A stretch of 64,000 nucleotides of DNA from Paeniglutamicibacter psychrophenolicus (GCF_030812255.1 NZ_JAUSSH010000001.1:124001-188000); one strand, 5' to 3'; numbered from the stretch's first letter, positions 1 to 9,694 are shown. Numbers and translations: made by a program. The notes: a model not told the origin generated them from the letters alone.

Positions 1-332
1 CTTTCGGCCTCGGCCAGCTGCAGCAAGTCCTCAACCGTTCCGCCACCCGGCTTCTCGACGACTACCGACTTGCCTGCCGCCAGGGCGCGCAGGGCATGAG
101 GGACCATGTCCTTGCTCTTTGAATGCACCATGATGGCATTGATCCGCTCGTCATTGAGCACTCCGTCGATGTCCCGAAGCTCGACATTGTACTTCTCTGC
201 GAAGTATCCCAGTCGTGGATCTCCATCGGCTGCGGCAACCACTTCCACGTTCTCAATTTCACGCAGTGCTCGGACACGGGCAGATGCATGCGGGTGGGTG
301 ATTCCCAGTAGTCCCACAACGATAGGTTTCAT
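1..332 (-). CDS. Gfo/Idh/MocA-family oxidoreductase, N-terminal part (gene runs off the window)
   Basis: The reverse strand is open from an ATG at 332 to the window edge, about 110 residues. An AGGAG-type ribosome site precedes the ATG. The protein starts with a Rossmann strand (VVGLLGITHPHA, residues 5-16), in which the usual GxGxxG is degenerate. It carries the family's VEKP motif at residues 92-95, which normally contacts the NAD(P) cofactor. The family oxidises or reduces sugars and cyclitols. The substrate cannot be read from this part. A 17-bp dyad about 120 bases upstream matches the one in front of the ABC importer at 2.36 kb, so it probably belongs to the same regulon. Confidence 0.85.
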   Translation of the reverse strand, partial: MKPIVVGLLGITHPHASARVRALREIENVEVVAAADGDPRLGYFAEKYNVELRDIDGVLNDERINAIMVHSKSKDMVPHALRALAAGKSVVVEKPGGGTVEDLLQLAEAE

Positions 333-450
333 CGAGTTTTCTCCTGTAGCTGTTTCCCGGGCGCTTTCGTCTTCGTACGACGGCACGTGGATCCTGGTCG
401 GTCCTGGCCATGCGGTGTCCAGGTAAATTACTTCGACCTAGTCGCATCTA

Positions 451-467
451 TTGGACAGTGTGTCCAA
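451..467. promoter_or_regulatory. 17-bp dyad, likely operator of the tandem IclR protein
   Basis: The sequence TTGGACAGTGTGTCCAA is a perfect 7-bp inverted repeat around GTG. It lies between the IclR gene stop and the start of the Gfo/Idh gene at 332. A close copy sits at 2251-2267. Two copies flanking the regulator gene point to its own binding site. This is inferred, not shown. Confidence 0.6.
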
Positions 468-535
468 AGTATTGCATGTCACATGATTGAGGGTCAAGCC
501 ATGGAGTGGACAGCGAGGTTGGCTGGTGAAAGTGC

Positions 536-2104
536 TTAGCTGTGCGCCGGGATCGGGGCGCCAAGGTACTCCGAGAGGCGGCGGGCGCCGTCCCTGGCCA
601 GTTCAATCACGGTGCGACCGTCTACCGCTTCCGTCAGGATGCCCGCGCGCAGTCCGCTGACGGAGAGGGAGGCGACAACATGCCCCTTGTGGTCGAATAC
701 CGGGGCACCGATGGCCGCGATGCCCGGCGTCAGGTCGTCGTCACTCACGGAGTATCCCGCGGAGCGGATGGCTTCGAGGTCCGCGTAGAACTTCGTCCGG
801 GCGCGCGCGTCGAACTGGATGTCGGCGGTCTGTGAGACGACCGTCGCGTAGTCGTCCCAGGTTTGGCGGTCCTCGAAGGCCAGCAGCGCGCGGGGGGCTG
901 CGCCGGTATGAAGGGGGAGCGAACCGCCAAGAGACAGCAAACGGCTGTTCACGCGCTTCCCATCGACTCGTTCGATGCAGACGGCACGGGTGTTTCGCCG
1001 GATACACATGAAGGCTGTTTCGCCGGTTGCTTCGTGGATAGAGCGAAGAACCGGAACTGCTGCGCGGCGCAGATCGAGGTCGTTGAGTAGTTTTCCCGAC
1101 AGCGAGATGAGCTTGCTGCCGATCCGGAAGGCACCGCGGGGTCCCAGCTGCTCAACCCAGCCCGCCTCGGCAAGGGTGGCCAGCATGCGATAGACCGAAC
1201 TTACCGGCTCGTCAAGGATCTCGGTCAGCCTGGCGGAGGTTGAGATGCGCTCGTTGGCAAGGGCCTCCATGAGTGCGTTTGCTTTGGCGATGATCGAGGA
1301 GATGTTGTTGATGGATGTGCTGAGCACGCGCTCGGCCGGTTTTGGAACGAAGTCCCGCATAGCCTTGGTCAGGGTCTGTGCGGCCTTGGCGATTACGGAC
1401 TTGGCTTCCTCCTGCTGGTCAAGCACCTGGTCCACGAGGCCGGCTGCGGTGAGCGAGCCGAAAATCGTCCCGTCCGGGTTCAGTACCGGGAAGCTGATGG
1501 CGGCAATCCCGTCTACGACTTCATTGACCTCTAGCCGCCAGCCTTGGTGCCTGGTTTCCTCGATGTGGCTCCGCAGGGTGACGGCGTCAGTCGGGGTCTT
1601 TGAGGAGAGCCTTTCGTACGGTGCTGCGCCGAGTACGCTTTCCAAGACCTCTGCCGGTTGGAAGGCGAGCAGCACATGGGAGGCCGCCCCCGCATGGAGG
1701 GGAAGGATGCGCCCGGAGGAAAGTTCGTACAGGTCGACATCCGTGGCGTCGACCTGTTCCAGGCACACCGCGGTGTCGTTTCGCGGGATCCAAAAAGATG
1801 CCGTGAGCCCAAGCTGGCGTTGGATGGAGCTTAGCTCGGTGGCCAATAGCTCTCGATCGATGATTGCATCTGCCGCGGCCTCTCCAAGGTGCAGGATCTG
1901 GGTCCCGAGTTCAACGCGTCCGTCATCGGAGCGCCGGACCAGCCCTGATTGTTCCAGGGCGGAGACGATTCGATAGACCGACGGGCGGGGCTCGTTCACC
2001 GCCTTGGCCAGTTCTGCCGAAGTTGACGGCCCGAGGTTGGAGATTTCATCGACCACCTGAGTCGCCTTCGTGACCAGTTGAATAATATTCGCTGCGGGCT
2101 TCAT
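536..2104 (-). CDS. Tandem IclR-IclR transcriptional regulator (two full modules in one chain)
   Basis: This protein of about 522 residues is roughly twice the usual IclR length of 250-280. It contains two complete IclR modules in series. Module one has a winged helix at about residues 10-75 and an effector domain to about 245. Module two has a winged helix at about 265-330 and an effector domain to the end. Both effector halves keep the expected LPLHxGAA segment and the GIAAI segment. I chose the ATG at 2104 because AAGGAG lies six bases upstream. An in-frame ATG at 2131 has a poorer site. The gene diverges from the ChvE/Ggu importer and is flanked by two copies of one dyad. It probably controls the hydroxyquinol unit. 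A single chain could supply two of the DNA-binding domains that IclR dimers or tetramers normally assemble from separate subunits. Confidence 0.9.
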   Translation of the reverse strand: MKPAANIIQLVTKATQVVDEISNLGPSTSAELAKAVNEPRPSVYRIVSALEQSGLVRRSDDGRVELGTQILHLGEAAADAIIDRELLATELSSIQRQLGLTASFWIPRNDTAVCLEQVDATDVDLYELSSGRILPLHAGAASHVLLAFQPAEVLESVLGAAPYERLSSKTPTDAVTLRSHIEETRHQGWRLEVNEVVDGIAAISFPVLNPDGTIFGSLTAAGLVDQVLDQQEEAKSVIAKAAQTLTKAMRDFVPKPAERVLSTSINNISSIIAKANALMEALANERISTSARLTEILDEPVSSVYRMLATLAEAGWVEQLGPRGAFRIGSKLISLSGKLLNDLDLRRAAVPVLRSIHEATGETAFMCIRRNTRAVCIERVDGKRVNSRLLSLGGSLPLHTGAAPRALLAFEDRQTWDDYATVVSQTADIQFDARARTKFYADLEAIRSAGYSVSDDDLTPGIAAIGAPVFDHKGHVVASLSVSGLRAGILTEAVDGRTVIELARDGARRLSEYLGAPIPAHS

Positions 2105-2250
2105 GCGTTGCTCCTTGACTTGTTCATTCACGGCTTACCCATTCCTGCGGTGGCGATTAGTCCAGTTTCACCTGTTCCCTCCGAAAGGGAAAATCTTGGG
2201 ACCTGACTCCGCTAGACGGTCTCGCCGTGATCCAGATCATGTGATACTGT

Positions 2251-2267
2251 CTGAACACGTTGTCCAG
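2251..2267. promoter_or_regulatory. Second 17-bp dyad in the IclR/importer divergent region
   Basis: CTGAACACGTTGTCCAG has arms CTGAACA and TGTCCAG around CGT, with one mismatch in the dyad. It matches the site at 451-467 in spacing and in the right arm TGTCCA. It lies about 90 bases before the binding-protein gene and 150 bases before the IclR gene, as expected for a shared operator. Confidence 0.55.
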
Positions 2268-2358
2268 TCTATGACACTAGAGGTCGGTGGCTCGCACCAG
2301 AGATGGCCGAAGACAGCACAATCACGACAAGCAACTCGTTTCAACTTCGGGAGAAGAC

Positions 2359-3510
2359 ATGCAAAGACGAATCTTTTTGGCTGGTGCCGCAGTGGCGGCA
2401 GCGTTGCTGGTTTCAAGTTGTGGCGGACCCGGTGCCACCGGTGGAACGTCGAATGGGCAGAGCCAGGAACCGACTGACATCCGAATTGGGGTGTCCCTGA
2501 CCAGCCAGGACGAGGAACGCTGGATCACCGATGGGAGGGCCATCCAGAAGGGCCTGGAAGACCTCGGCTACCAGGTGGATCTGCAGTACGCGAACAATGA
2601 CATCCCCACTCAGCAGCAGCAGGTCGACCAGATGATCACGCGAGGGGCCGATCTACTGATCCTTGCCCCACTGGATGGAACAGCCCTGGCGCCGCAGCTC
2701 CAGGCCGCGGTGAATGCCGAGATCCCCATCATTTCCTATGACCGGTTGATCCGAAACAGCCCTGATGTCGATCTCTACGTGACCTTTGACAACTTCAAGG
2801 TCGGGGCCGAGCAGGGCAAGGCGCTGCTGACCGGATTGGGTGTCCTGAATGAGGACGGGTCCGAAGGCAAGGCCAAGGGCCCGTTCAACGTCGAATTGTT
2901 CGGTGGATCGCTCGATGACAACAACGCAACCTTTGTCTATGACGGTGGCATGTCTGTATTGCAGAAGTACATCGATGACGGCACGATCGTGATCAAGTCG
3001 GGCCAGACCAAGCTTTCACAAATTGCCACCAAGGATTGGTCTCAGCAGGAAGCCCAGTCCCGCATGGACAACTTGATCACTTCCAGTTATTCCGATGGAA
3101 CCACCCTTGACGGCGTGTTGACGCCCAACGACAGCGTCGCCCGCGGCGCCATTACCGCGCTGAGCAACTCCGGATATGGACCGAAGCACGGCGCGGGCGC
3201 TCGTCCGATGCCCATCACTACAGGCCAAGACGCCGAAATCGCTTCGGTGAAGCTGATCAACGACGACGTTCAGTACTCGACGGTCTTCAAGAACACCAAG
3301 CTGCTGGCCGCCCAGACGGTCAAGGCTACAGAGGCCCTGCTCAATGGCCAGGAGCCGGAGGTCAACGACTCGAAGTCGTATGACAACGGTGCCGAGGTGG
3401 TTCCGTCCTTCCTGATGCCGATCGAGGTGGTGTTCAAGGACAACATCCAGAAGCTCCTGGTGGATTCGGACTACTACACCATGGAGCAGATCAAGGCCGG
3501 CCAGCTCTGA
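2359..3510 (+). CDS. ChvE-type sugar-binding lipoprotein of an ABC importer
   Basis: The 383-residue product starts with a lipoprotein signal (MQRRIFLAG, hydrophobic stretch, lipid-attachment Cys21 in LVSSC), so it is tethered outside the membrane. The mature part begins DIRIGVSLTSQDEERW and has the ChvE/XylF features ITRGADLLILAPLDG and IISYDRLI. ChvE proteins bind several monosaccharides and feed the GguA-GguB importer, which is encoded next. The start is the ATG at 2359, preceded by GGGAG. It is the first gene of a six-gene plus-strand run. Because the run ends in hydroxyquinol cleavage, the ligand could be a cyclitol or aryl glycoside rather than a plain sugar. That is inference. Confidence 0.88.
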   Translation: MQRRIFLAGAAVAAALLVSSCGGPGATGGTSNGQSQEPTDIRIGVSLTSQDEERWITDGRAIQKGLEDLGYQVDLQYANNDIPTQQQQVDQMITRGADLLILAPLDGTALAPQLQAAVNAEIPIISYDRLIRNSPDVDLYVTFDNFKVGAEQGKALLTGLGVLNEDGSEGKAKGPFNVELFGGSLDDNNATFVYDGGMSVLQKYIDDGTIVIKSGQTKLSQIATKDWSQQEAQSRMDNLITSSYSDGTTLDGVLTPNDSVARGAITALSNSGYGPKHGAGARPMPITTGQDAEIASVKLINDDVQYSTVFKNTKLLAAQTVKATEALLNGQEPEVNDSKSYDNGAEVVPSFLMPIEVVFKDNIQKLLVDSDYYTMEQIKAGQL

Positions 3511-3569
3511 CGTCTTCCAGCAGACCCTCACAGGACCACAAATGTTTAGAGAATCGATAGGACAGCGCC

Positions 3570-5108
3570 ATGCCTGATTACATTCTGGAAATGCGTTCCA
3601 TCACCAAGAGTTTCCCCGGCGTCAAGGCGCTGGCGGATGTCACGTTCTCCGCCCAGCGCGGGGAAGTGCACGCCATTTGCGGTGAAAACGGTGCAGGCAA
3701 ATCCACGCTCATGAAAGTGCTCTCCGGCGTCTATCCACATGGAAGCTATGGGGGTGAGATTCTCTTCGAAGGAGAACCCTGCGAGTTTTCCGGAATCCGT
3801 GATTCCGAGCGTGCAGGCATCGTCATCATCCACCAGGAACTGGCGCTGGTTCCGCACCTGTCCATTGCCGAGAATATCTTTCTGGGCAATGAACGACGGG
3901 GCCGGGGCGGGCTCATCGACTGGCACAAGACGCAGGCCGAGGCCGCGGAACTCTTGAAGGCCGTGGGCCTGAACGAGGAGCCAACAACCCAGGTCGGGCA
4001 GCTGGGTGTCGGAAAACAGCAGCTGGTGGAGATTGCCAAGGCACTGGCCAAGGACGTCAAGCTCCTTATCCTGGACGAGCCTACCGCGGCCCTGAACGAC
4101 AACGACTCCGCCCACCTGTTGGATTTGGTGCGCCAGTTGCAGGCGCGCGGCATCACCTCGATCATCATCTCGCACAAGCTCAACGAGATTGAGGCGACCG
4201 CGAACCGCACGACCGTAATCCGTGACGGACAGACCGTTGAAACCCTGGACATGGAGGCACCGGACGTCAACGTGGACCGCATTGTGCGCAGCATGGTGGG
4301 GAGGGACCTCGAATCCTTCTACCCCGAGCGCACCCCGACCCCCGGCAAGGTGGTTTTGGAGGTTCGGGACTGGACGGTGCGTCACCCGCAACAGGATCGT
4401 CTGGTGGTTGACGGCGCCTCGTTCGAGGTACGTGCCGGCGAGGTGGTGGGCATCGCCGGCCTTATGGGAGCCGGACGCACCGAACTGGCCATGAGCGTCT
4501 TCGGACGATCCTACGGACGGTTCATCTCGGGACAAACGCTGATGCATGGCAAGCCGGTTGCTCCCCGCACGGTGGCCGAGGCGATCGGGCGCGGATTGGC
4601 GTATGTGACCGAGGACCGGAAGCAACTGGGCCTGAACCTGCTCGATACGATCACCCGCAATATCTCCGGGGCAGCGCTGCCAAACTTGGCCAAGTGGGGT
4701 TTCGTGGATGCGAACCTTGAAGCGAAGCTGGCCAGGCACTCGATGGACTCGATGAGGATCAAGGCCCCGAGCGTCCAATCGGTGGTGGGGAAGCTCTCGG
4801 GCGGCAACCAGCAGAAAGTGGTGTTGTCCAAGTGGCTGCTCACTGGCCCGGATGTGCTGATCATCGATGAACCCACCCGAGGGATCGATGTGGGTGCGAA
4901 ATTCGAGATCTACACCTTGATCAACGAGTTCGTGGAATCAGGAAAGGCCGTCGTGGTGATTTCCTCCGACCTGTTGGAACTGCTGGGCACCTGTGACCGG
5001 ATCTATGCGCTCTCCGGCGGGCGGATCACCGGCGAGTTCCCGGCGTCGGAAGCGAATGAAGAAAAACTCATGACTCTCATGACGAAAGAAAAGGAAGCAA
5101 TAGGATGA
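3570..5108 (+). CDS. gguA: Sugar ABC transporter ATPase, two nucleotide-binding domains (GguA/MmsA type)
   Basis: The 512-residue protein has two ABC domains. The first shows Walker [10 protein letters not shown] near residue 38, signature LGVGKQQ and Walker B LLILDEPT. The second has a degenerate P-loop (GLMGAGRTE), signature LSGGNQQ and Walker [11 protein letters not shown]. That asymmetry is typical of carbohydrate importers of the RbsA/XylG/GguA class. It energises uptake with the permease encoded next, whose start overlaps this stop by four bases (ATGA). The binding protein ends 59 bases upstream. Together they make a complete ChvE-GguAB importer. Confidence 0.92.
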   Translation: MPDYILEMRSITKSFPGVKALADVTFSAQRGEVHAICGENGAGKSTLMKVLSGVYPHGSYGGEILFEGEPCEFSGIRDSERAGIVIIHQELALVPHLSIAENIFLGNERRGRGGLIDWHKTQAEAAELLKAVGLNEEPTTQVGQLGVGKQQLVEIAKALAKDVKLLILDEPTAALNDNDSAHLLDLVRQLQARGITSIIISHKLNEIEATANRTTVIRDGQTVETLDMEAPDVNVDRIVRSMVGRDLESFYPERTPTPGKVVLEVRDWTVRHPQQDRLVVDGASFEVRAGEVVGIAGLMGAGRTELAMSVFGRSYGRFISGQTLMHGKPVAPRTVAEAIGRGLAYVTEDRKQLGLNLLDTITRNISGAALPNLAKWGFVDANLEAKLARHSMDSMRIKAPSVQSVVGKLSGGNQQKVVLSKWLLTGPDVLIIDEPTRGIDVGAKFEIYTLINEFVESGKAVVVISSDLLELLGTCDRIYALSGGRITGEFPASEANEEKLMTLMTKEKEAIG

Positions 5109-6337
5109 CTGTCACAGCCCCCCGAGGACCCATGGGCGCCATTGCCCCTCCCCCCGAAAAAAATGGTCTGGGCGAGCTGCGCCTTGCCATGACCCACAAC
5201 CTGCGCACCAGCGGCATCTATGTCGCGCTGGTGGCATTGGTTGCCCTGTTCGCCCTCATCACCGGTGGGGCGTCGCTGTCGGCCGGAAACGTCACCAACA
5301 TCGTCTTGCAGTACTCCTATATCCTGGTCCTGGCCATCGGCATGGTCATCGTGATCATTGCCGGGCACATCGACCTGTCGGTCGGCTCCGTGGTGGCACT
5401 GACGGGCGCGATATCCGCAATCACCGTCATAAAATATGACATGCCCTGGTGGGTCGGCGTCCTGGCGGCACTGGCCACCGGGCTGTTGATCGGTGCCTGG
5501 CACGGCTTCTGGGTGGCCTACGTCGGCATCCCTGCCTTCATCGTGACCCTTGCCGGCATGCTTCTCTTCCGGGGCCTGACCCTTTTTGTCCTGGACAATG
5601 TCTCTCTTTCGCCGTTCCCTGACGAATACGGGGTCATCGCTTCGGGATTCATCAACGGGTGGCTCGGTGGTTACGGCTATGACGTCTTCACCCTGGTGGT
5701 TTTCGCGCTCGGCGTTGTCGGGTTCGCCGTGAGCCAGTACCGCTCCCGCAAGGCCCGCATGGGCTACCACCAGCCGGTCCCGCCCCTGTCGCTGTTCGCG
5801 CTCAAGATCCTGGCAGTGGGTGTGCTCGTGATGGCATTCGCATGGAAACTGGCCTCTGCCCGCGGGCTGCCCGTCGTGTTGATCATGTTGGCGGTGCTGA
5901 TCATGGCCTACACAGTGATGATGCAGCACACCGTTTTCGGGCGCCAGATCTACGCCATTGGTGGCAACCTGGCCGCCGCGTCGCTCTCCGGCGTCAAGGT
6001 TCGTGCGGTGAACTTCTGGATCTTCGTCAACATGGGCCTGCTGTCTGCAGTGGCTGGCATCGTTTTCTCTTCACGCACCAATGGAGCCCAGCCGGGGGCC
6101 GGGAACATGTTCGAGCTCGACGCCATTGCGGCTGCCTTCATCGGCGGCGCGGCAGTCACCGGCGGCGTCGGCAAGGTTGTCGGGGCCATGGCCGGTGGCC
6201 TGATCATGGCGGTCATGAGCAACGGCATGCAGCTGATGGGCATCGACCAGTCCCTGCAGTCGGTGGTCAAGGGCCTAGTGCTCCTGCTCGCCGTGGCCTT
6301 CGACATCTGGAACAAGCGTCGCGCCGGCGCCCATTAG
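5105..6337 (+). CDS. gguB: Sugar ABC transporter permease (GguB/MmsB type)
   Basis: This 410-residue integral membrane protein belongs to the BPD_transp_2 permease family. It has roughly ten hydrophobic segments and the family's conserved stretches [26 protein letters not shown] and [17 protein letters not shown]. It is longer than the usual 320-340 residues because of an extra central region around residues 195-260, which is also a trait of GguB/XylH-like permeases. The start codon overlaps the ATPase stop, which indicates translational coupling. Confidence 0.92.
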   Translation: MTVTAPRGPMGAIAPPPEKNGLGELRLAMTHNLRTSGIYVALVALVALFALITGGASLSAGNVTNIVLQYSYILVLAIGMVIVIIAGHIDLSVGSVVALTGAISAITVIKYDMPWWVGVLAALATGLLIGAWHGFWVAYVGIPAFIVTLAGMLLFRGLTLFVLDNVSLSPFPDEYGVIASGFINGWLGGYGYDVFTLVVFALGVVGFAVSQYRSRKARMGYHQPVPPLSLFALKILAVGVLVMAFAWKLASARGLPVVLIMLAVLIMAYTVMMQHTVFGRQIYAIGGNLAAASLSGVKVRAVNFWIFVNMGLLSAVAGIVFSSRTNGAQPGAGNMFELDAIAAAFIGGAAVTGGVGKVVGAMAGGLIMAVMSNGMQLMGIDQSLQSVVKGLVLLLAVAFDIWNKRRAGAH

Positions 6338-6424
6338 CCCCGCGCACCACAGGACCGGAACATCATCGACAATGCATCGAATAATCTTCTTGCCCAAGAA
6401 ACTTCCCATGGAGGAGTCAAACCA

Positions 6425-7504
6425 ATGACCACGAAATTCACCTACGACGCACTTCCCATGCGAGTCCGGTTCGGAACGGGTTCCCTGGCCGAGCTACCCG
6501 CGGAGCTTGACCACCTCGGCCTGACGCGGGTCCTGGTCCTGTGCTCGCCCGAGCAAAAGGACACCGGGGACCAAATCGCCCGGATCCTGGGTTCCCGCGC
6601 GGTCGGGGTACTGGCCGAAGCGGTCATGCACGTGCCTGCCGAAGCCGCGCAACGCGCAAGCGACGAAGCCGAACGGGTGGGGGCGGACGGGTGCGTCACC
6701 GTGGGCGGAGGCTCGGCCATCGGCCTGGGCAAGGCCATTGCACTGAACCACAACCTGCCGATCGTTGCCGTGCCCACGACCTATGCGGGTTCGGAAATGA
6801 CCCCCGTATGGGGACTTACCACCAACGGACGGAAGCAGACCGGCAGGGATCCCAGGGTGCTTCCACGCAGCGTCGTCTACGACCCGGAACTGAGCGCGAC
6901 GTTGCCGGCATCCATGTCGGTGACCAGCGGAATCAATGCCATTGCGCACGCGGTGGAAGCGCTGTACGCGCCGGATTCGACCCCCATCATTTCCCTGATG
7001 GCGGAAGACGGGGTCCGTGCCCTGGTGGCTGCGCTGCCGGCCATCGTCAAGAACCCCAGCGACCTCGAAGCCCGCAGCAATGCCCTGTACGGTTCGTGGC
7101 TCTGCGGCGCTTGCCTCGGGGCGACGACGATGTCGCTTCACCACAAGCTTTGCCACGCACTGGGAGGGACGCTGAACCTTCCCCATGCCCAGACCCACAC
7201 CGTGGTGCTGCCCTACGCCTTGGCGTTCAACCAGCCGGCCGCTCCGCAGGCCAAGAAGGCATTGTCCAGGGCCCTGGGCGATGTGGACGACCCGGCCTTG
7301 AAATTGTGGGTCCTGGCCGAGGAACTCGGTGCGCCGCGTTCGCTGGCCGAGCTGGGCATGCTCGAGGAAGACATCGATCGGATTGCCGAAGAGGTCACCA
7401 GCTATTCCTACGGAAACCCCCGCCCGATCGACCTGGCCGCGGTTCGCGGGATCCTTCGTGATGCATGGGCAGGGGACAAGCCGCGTGAAAACCCTTCGGC
7501 CTAA
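6425..7504 (+). CDS. Maleylacetate reductase (iron-type alcohol dehydrogenase family)
   Basis: The 359-residue protein matches maleylacetate reductases. It has the nucleotide-binding segment VTVGGGSAIGLGKAIA, PTTYAGSEMTPVWGLT, the metal-site region INAIAHAVEALYAP, and HHKLCHALGG with further histidines at HAQTHTVVLP. The enzyme reduces maleylacetate to 3-oxoadipate with NAD(P)H. It is the step immediately after ring cleavage of hydroxyquinol by the dioxygenase encoded 1 kb downstream. It follows the permease after an 87-base gap with a GGAGG ribosome site. With the dioxygenase it forms the standard lower hydroxyquinol route to the 3-oxoadipate pathway. Confidence 0.9.
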   Translation: MTTKFTYDALPMRVRFGTGSLAELPAELDHLGLTRVLVLCSPEQKDTGDQIARILGSRAVGVLAEAVMHVPAEAAQRASDEAERVGADGCVTVGGGSAIGLGKAIALNHNLPIVAVPTTYAGSEMTPVWGLTTNGRKQTGRDPRVLPRSVVYDPELSATLPASMSVTSGINAIAHAVEALYAPDSTPIISLMAEDGVRALVAALPAIVKNPSDLEARSNALYGSWLCGACLGATTMSLHHKLCHALGGTLNLPHAQTHTVVLPYALAFNQPAAPQAKKALSRALGDVDDPALKLWVLAEELGAPRSLAELGMLEEDIDRIAEEVTSYSYGNPRPIDLAAVRGILRDAWAGDKPRENPSA

Positions 7505-7537
7505 CCATCGCACGCCCCTTCTTTCTGGAGTTTGATC

Positions 7538-8476
7538 ATGTCTTCACGGCTAGCAGTTTCACAGCAAATCAAAGTCTCACCACTGGTGCTCGGCACCAAC
7601 GTCTTCGGCTGGACAGCGGATGCTGACGTTTCCCACAAGATCCTCGATGAGTACGTGGACGGGGGAGGGAACTTCATTGACACCGCCGACTCGTACTCAT
7701 TCTGGGCCGAGGGGAACTCGGGCGGCGAAGCCGAAACCATCATTGGATCCTGGCTGGCGCGGCGCGATGACCGGGACGAGCTCTTGGTGGCTTCGAAGGT
7801 GAGCCACCATCCGCAGCTCTCGGGGATGGCTCCGGCGACAATCAACGCGGCGATCGACGGATCGTTGGCCAGACTGGGCCTCGACCACCTCGACATCTAC
7901 TACGCGCACTTCGACGACTCTTCGACCCCGTTGGCGGAAAGCATCGAAGCAATGTCAGGGCTGGTGGACAGCGGCAAGATCCGCTCGATCGGGATCTCGA
8001 ATTATTCGCCCGAACGGATCACCCAGTGGCTTGAGATCAGTGAACGCGAAGGCTTCCACCTTCCCGTGGCCCTCGAACCCCACTACAACCTGATGGAACG
8101 CGGTATCGAGGATTCGCTCCTGCCGCTTGCGCAAGAACACTCCCTCGACGTCTTCCCCTACTATTCGCTGGCCCACGGATTCCTGACCGGAAAATACCGG
8201 GGCAATGCAGAGGTCGACAGCGTTAGGGCCGCAGATGCCGGCCAGTACCTGACGCCCCGCGGCGAAAGGGTGCTCGCTGCCCTCGTGCAGGTATCGGAGG
8301 GCCGCGCGTGTACCTTCGCCCCGATCGCCTTGGCCTGGCTCAGGGCGAAAACCGGGGTCACCGCACCGATCGCCAGTGCGCGTACCGTGGCACAGCTTCA
8401 GCCGCTGGTGGCCAACATGCACTTGGCCTTGACCGAATGCGAACTACAGCTTTTGGACGAAGCTTCACAGCCGTAA
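7538..8476 (+). CDS. Aldo/keto reductase
   Basis: This cytosolic TIM-barrel oxidoreductase of 312 residues has the catalytic tetrad in place: Asp48, Tyr53 (IDTADSY), Lys87 and His124 (YYAH). The C-terminal NADP-binding part shows [13 protein letters not shown] chose the ATG at 7538, with GGAG seven bases upstream, over a TTG six bases earlier. It lies between the two ring-cleavage pathway genes, so it probably works on an upstream intermediate, for example a ketone or cyclic ketone made from the imported compound. The sequence alone does not give the substrate. Confidence 0.88.
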   Translation: MSSRLAVSQQIKVSPLVLGTNVFGWTADADVSHKILDEYVDGGGNFIDTADSYSFWAEGNSGGEAETIIGSWLARRDDRDELLVASKVSHHPQLSGMAPATINAAIDGSLARLGLDHLDIYYAHFDDSSTPLAESIEAMSGLVDSGKIRSIGISNYSPERITQWLEISEREGFHLPVALEPHYNLMERGIEDSLLPLAQEHSLDVFPYYSLAHGFLTGKYRGNAEVDSVRAADAGQYLTPRGERVLAALVQVSEGRACTFAPIALAWLRAKTGVTAPIASARTVAQLQPLVANMHLALTECELQLLDEASQP

Positions 8477-8482
8477 ACACCA

Positions 8483-8500
8483 TTGGTGTGTTGACACCAA
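8483..8500. promoter_or_regulatory. Inverted repeat before the hydroxyquinol dioxygenase gene
   Basis: TTGGTGT-GTTG-ACACCAA is a perfect 7-bp inverted repeat in the 43-base gap between the aldo/keto reductase and dioxygenase genes. It may be an internal operator or an mRNA hairpin. It shares only the TTGG/CCAA ends with the IclR-linked dyads. Confidence 0.35.
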
Positions 8501-8519
8501 CCACGAGGAAGGAAACAAC

Positions 8520-9452
8520 ATGAGCAGTTCAATCGAAGAAACACGCACAGCGGATGAGGCCCGCCTGCCGGCGATTTCCCCGGCCCAGTCGGAAGTCGAA
8601 GAACGGCTGATAGAAAACGTTCTCCGGTCCTTCGAACAATGCACCGAGCCGCGGTCTAAGCAGTTGATGCAGTCGCTGGTACGCCACCTGCATGCATTCA
8701 TCCGTGAGGTACGGCTCACCGAAGCCGAATGGGAGCAGTCCATTGAATTCCTCACGGCGGTTGGCCACATCACCGACGACCGTCGCCAGGAGTTCATCCT
8801 GCTCTCCGACGTCCTGGGCGCTTCCATGCAAACGATCAACGTCAACAACGAAGCCATGGGCAACGCAACGGAGGCAACCGTCTTCGGACCGTTCTTCGTT
8901 GACGATGCGCCCCTCATCGAGAACGGCGGCGATATTGCCGGCGCAGGGGCCGGTCAGCCCTGCTGGGTCGAAGGAAGCGTCAGTGACGTGAAGGGGAACG
9001 CCATTCCCAACGCACGCATTGAAGTATGGGAAGCAGACGAGGACGGATTCTACGATGTCCAATACACCGACCACCGGGTATCGGGCCGAGCCCACCTCTT
9101 CAGCGACGACGAAGGCAAATATCGATTCTGGGGCCTGACGCCGACCCCGTACCCGATCCCGCACGATGGTCCGGTCGGCCAGATGCTGGAAGCCACCGGT
9201 CGCTCGCCCATGCGTGCATCCCACCTCCACTTCATGGTGACCGCACCGGGCTTCCGCACCCTGGTGACGCACATCTTCGTCCGCGGCGACGGGCTGATCA
9301 AATCCGACACGGTCTTTGGCGTCAAGGACAGCCTGATCAAGGACTTCGAGGAGCAAGTCCCAGGCGTTCCCGCACCCGATGGACGTGAACTCGGTGACCG
9401 CGATTGGTCGAGGGTTCGATTTGACATCGTGCTTGCCCCCGAAGGGGCATGA
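8520..9452 (+). CDS. Hydroxyquinol 1,2-dioxygenase (intradiol ring cleavage)
   Basis: The 310-residue protein has the N-terminal helical dimerisation domain of catechol-type dioxygenases (about residues 25-115) and the beta-sandwich iron domain. The four Fe(III) ligands are visible as Tyr178 (GFYDVQY), Tyr211 (PTPYPIP), His235 and His237 (ASHLHF). Their spacing of 33, 24 and 2 residues equals that of the characterised hydroxyquinol dioxygenase of Nocardioides simplex (Tyr164, Tyr197, His221, His223). The enzyme cleaves 1,2,4-trihydroxybenzene to maleylacetate, the substrate of the reductase at 6425-7504. It is the last gene of the run, before a strong hairpin. Catechol dioxygenase is the main alternative. 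The adjacent maleylacetate reductase favours hydroxyquinol. Confidence 0.92.
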   Translation: MSSSIEETRTADEARLPAISPAQSEVEERLIENVLRSFEQCTEPRSKQLMQSLVRHLHAFIREVRLTEAEWEQSIEFLTAVGHITDDRRQEFILLSDVLGASMQTINVNNEAMGNATEATVFGPFFVDDAPLIENGGDIAGAGAGQPCWVEGSVSDVKGNAIPNARIEVWEADEDGFYDVQYTDHRVSGRAHLFSDDEGKYRFWGLTPTPYPIPHDGPVGQMLEATGRSPMRASHLHFMVTAPGFRTLVTHIFVRGDGLIKSDTVFGVKDSLIKDFEEQVPGVPAPDGRELGDRDWSRVRFDIVLAPEGA

Positions 9453-9638
9453 GCAACAACGACTCGCCGGTGGGCCCCCCACCACAAGCAGTCGCGGCTG
9501 GATGAGGGCCCTGACGATCATTGGATGGGACGGATCCGCCCGCTGCCCGTCGGGGCGCCGGCGGGCATTCCGGCAGGGAACGGCCAAGGCCTTATGGGCT
9601 GAAATGCCCGCGCAAAACTCTTTCGCAAGACCAAACAA

Positions 9639-9687
9639 GCAGGCAAGGAGCCGGTGTCCCCGCAAGGGGCACCGGCTCCTTGCCTGC
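9639..9687. terminator. Bidirectional hairpin between convergent dioxygenase and iolB genes
   Basis: An 18-bp GC-rich stem starting GCAGGCAAGG, extended by CCCC/GGGG with a single bulge, closes on a GCAA loop. It sits between two convergent genes and can end transcription from both sides. No long T-run follows. Confidence 0.8.
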
Positions 9688-9694
9688 AACTTGC

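Noticed and set aside
3546-4778. 410-codon open frame antisense to the GguA gene
   Set aside because: It mirrors a confident ATPase gene, is His/Gln/Gly-rich with no family motif, and has no ribosome site.
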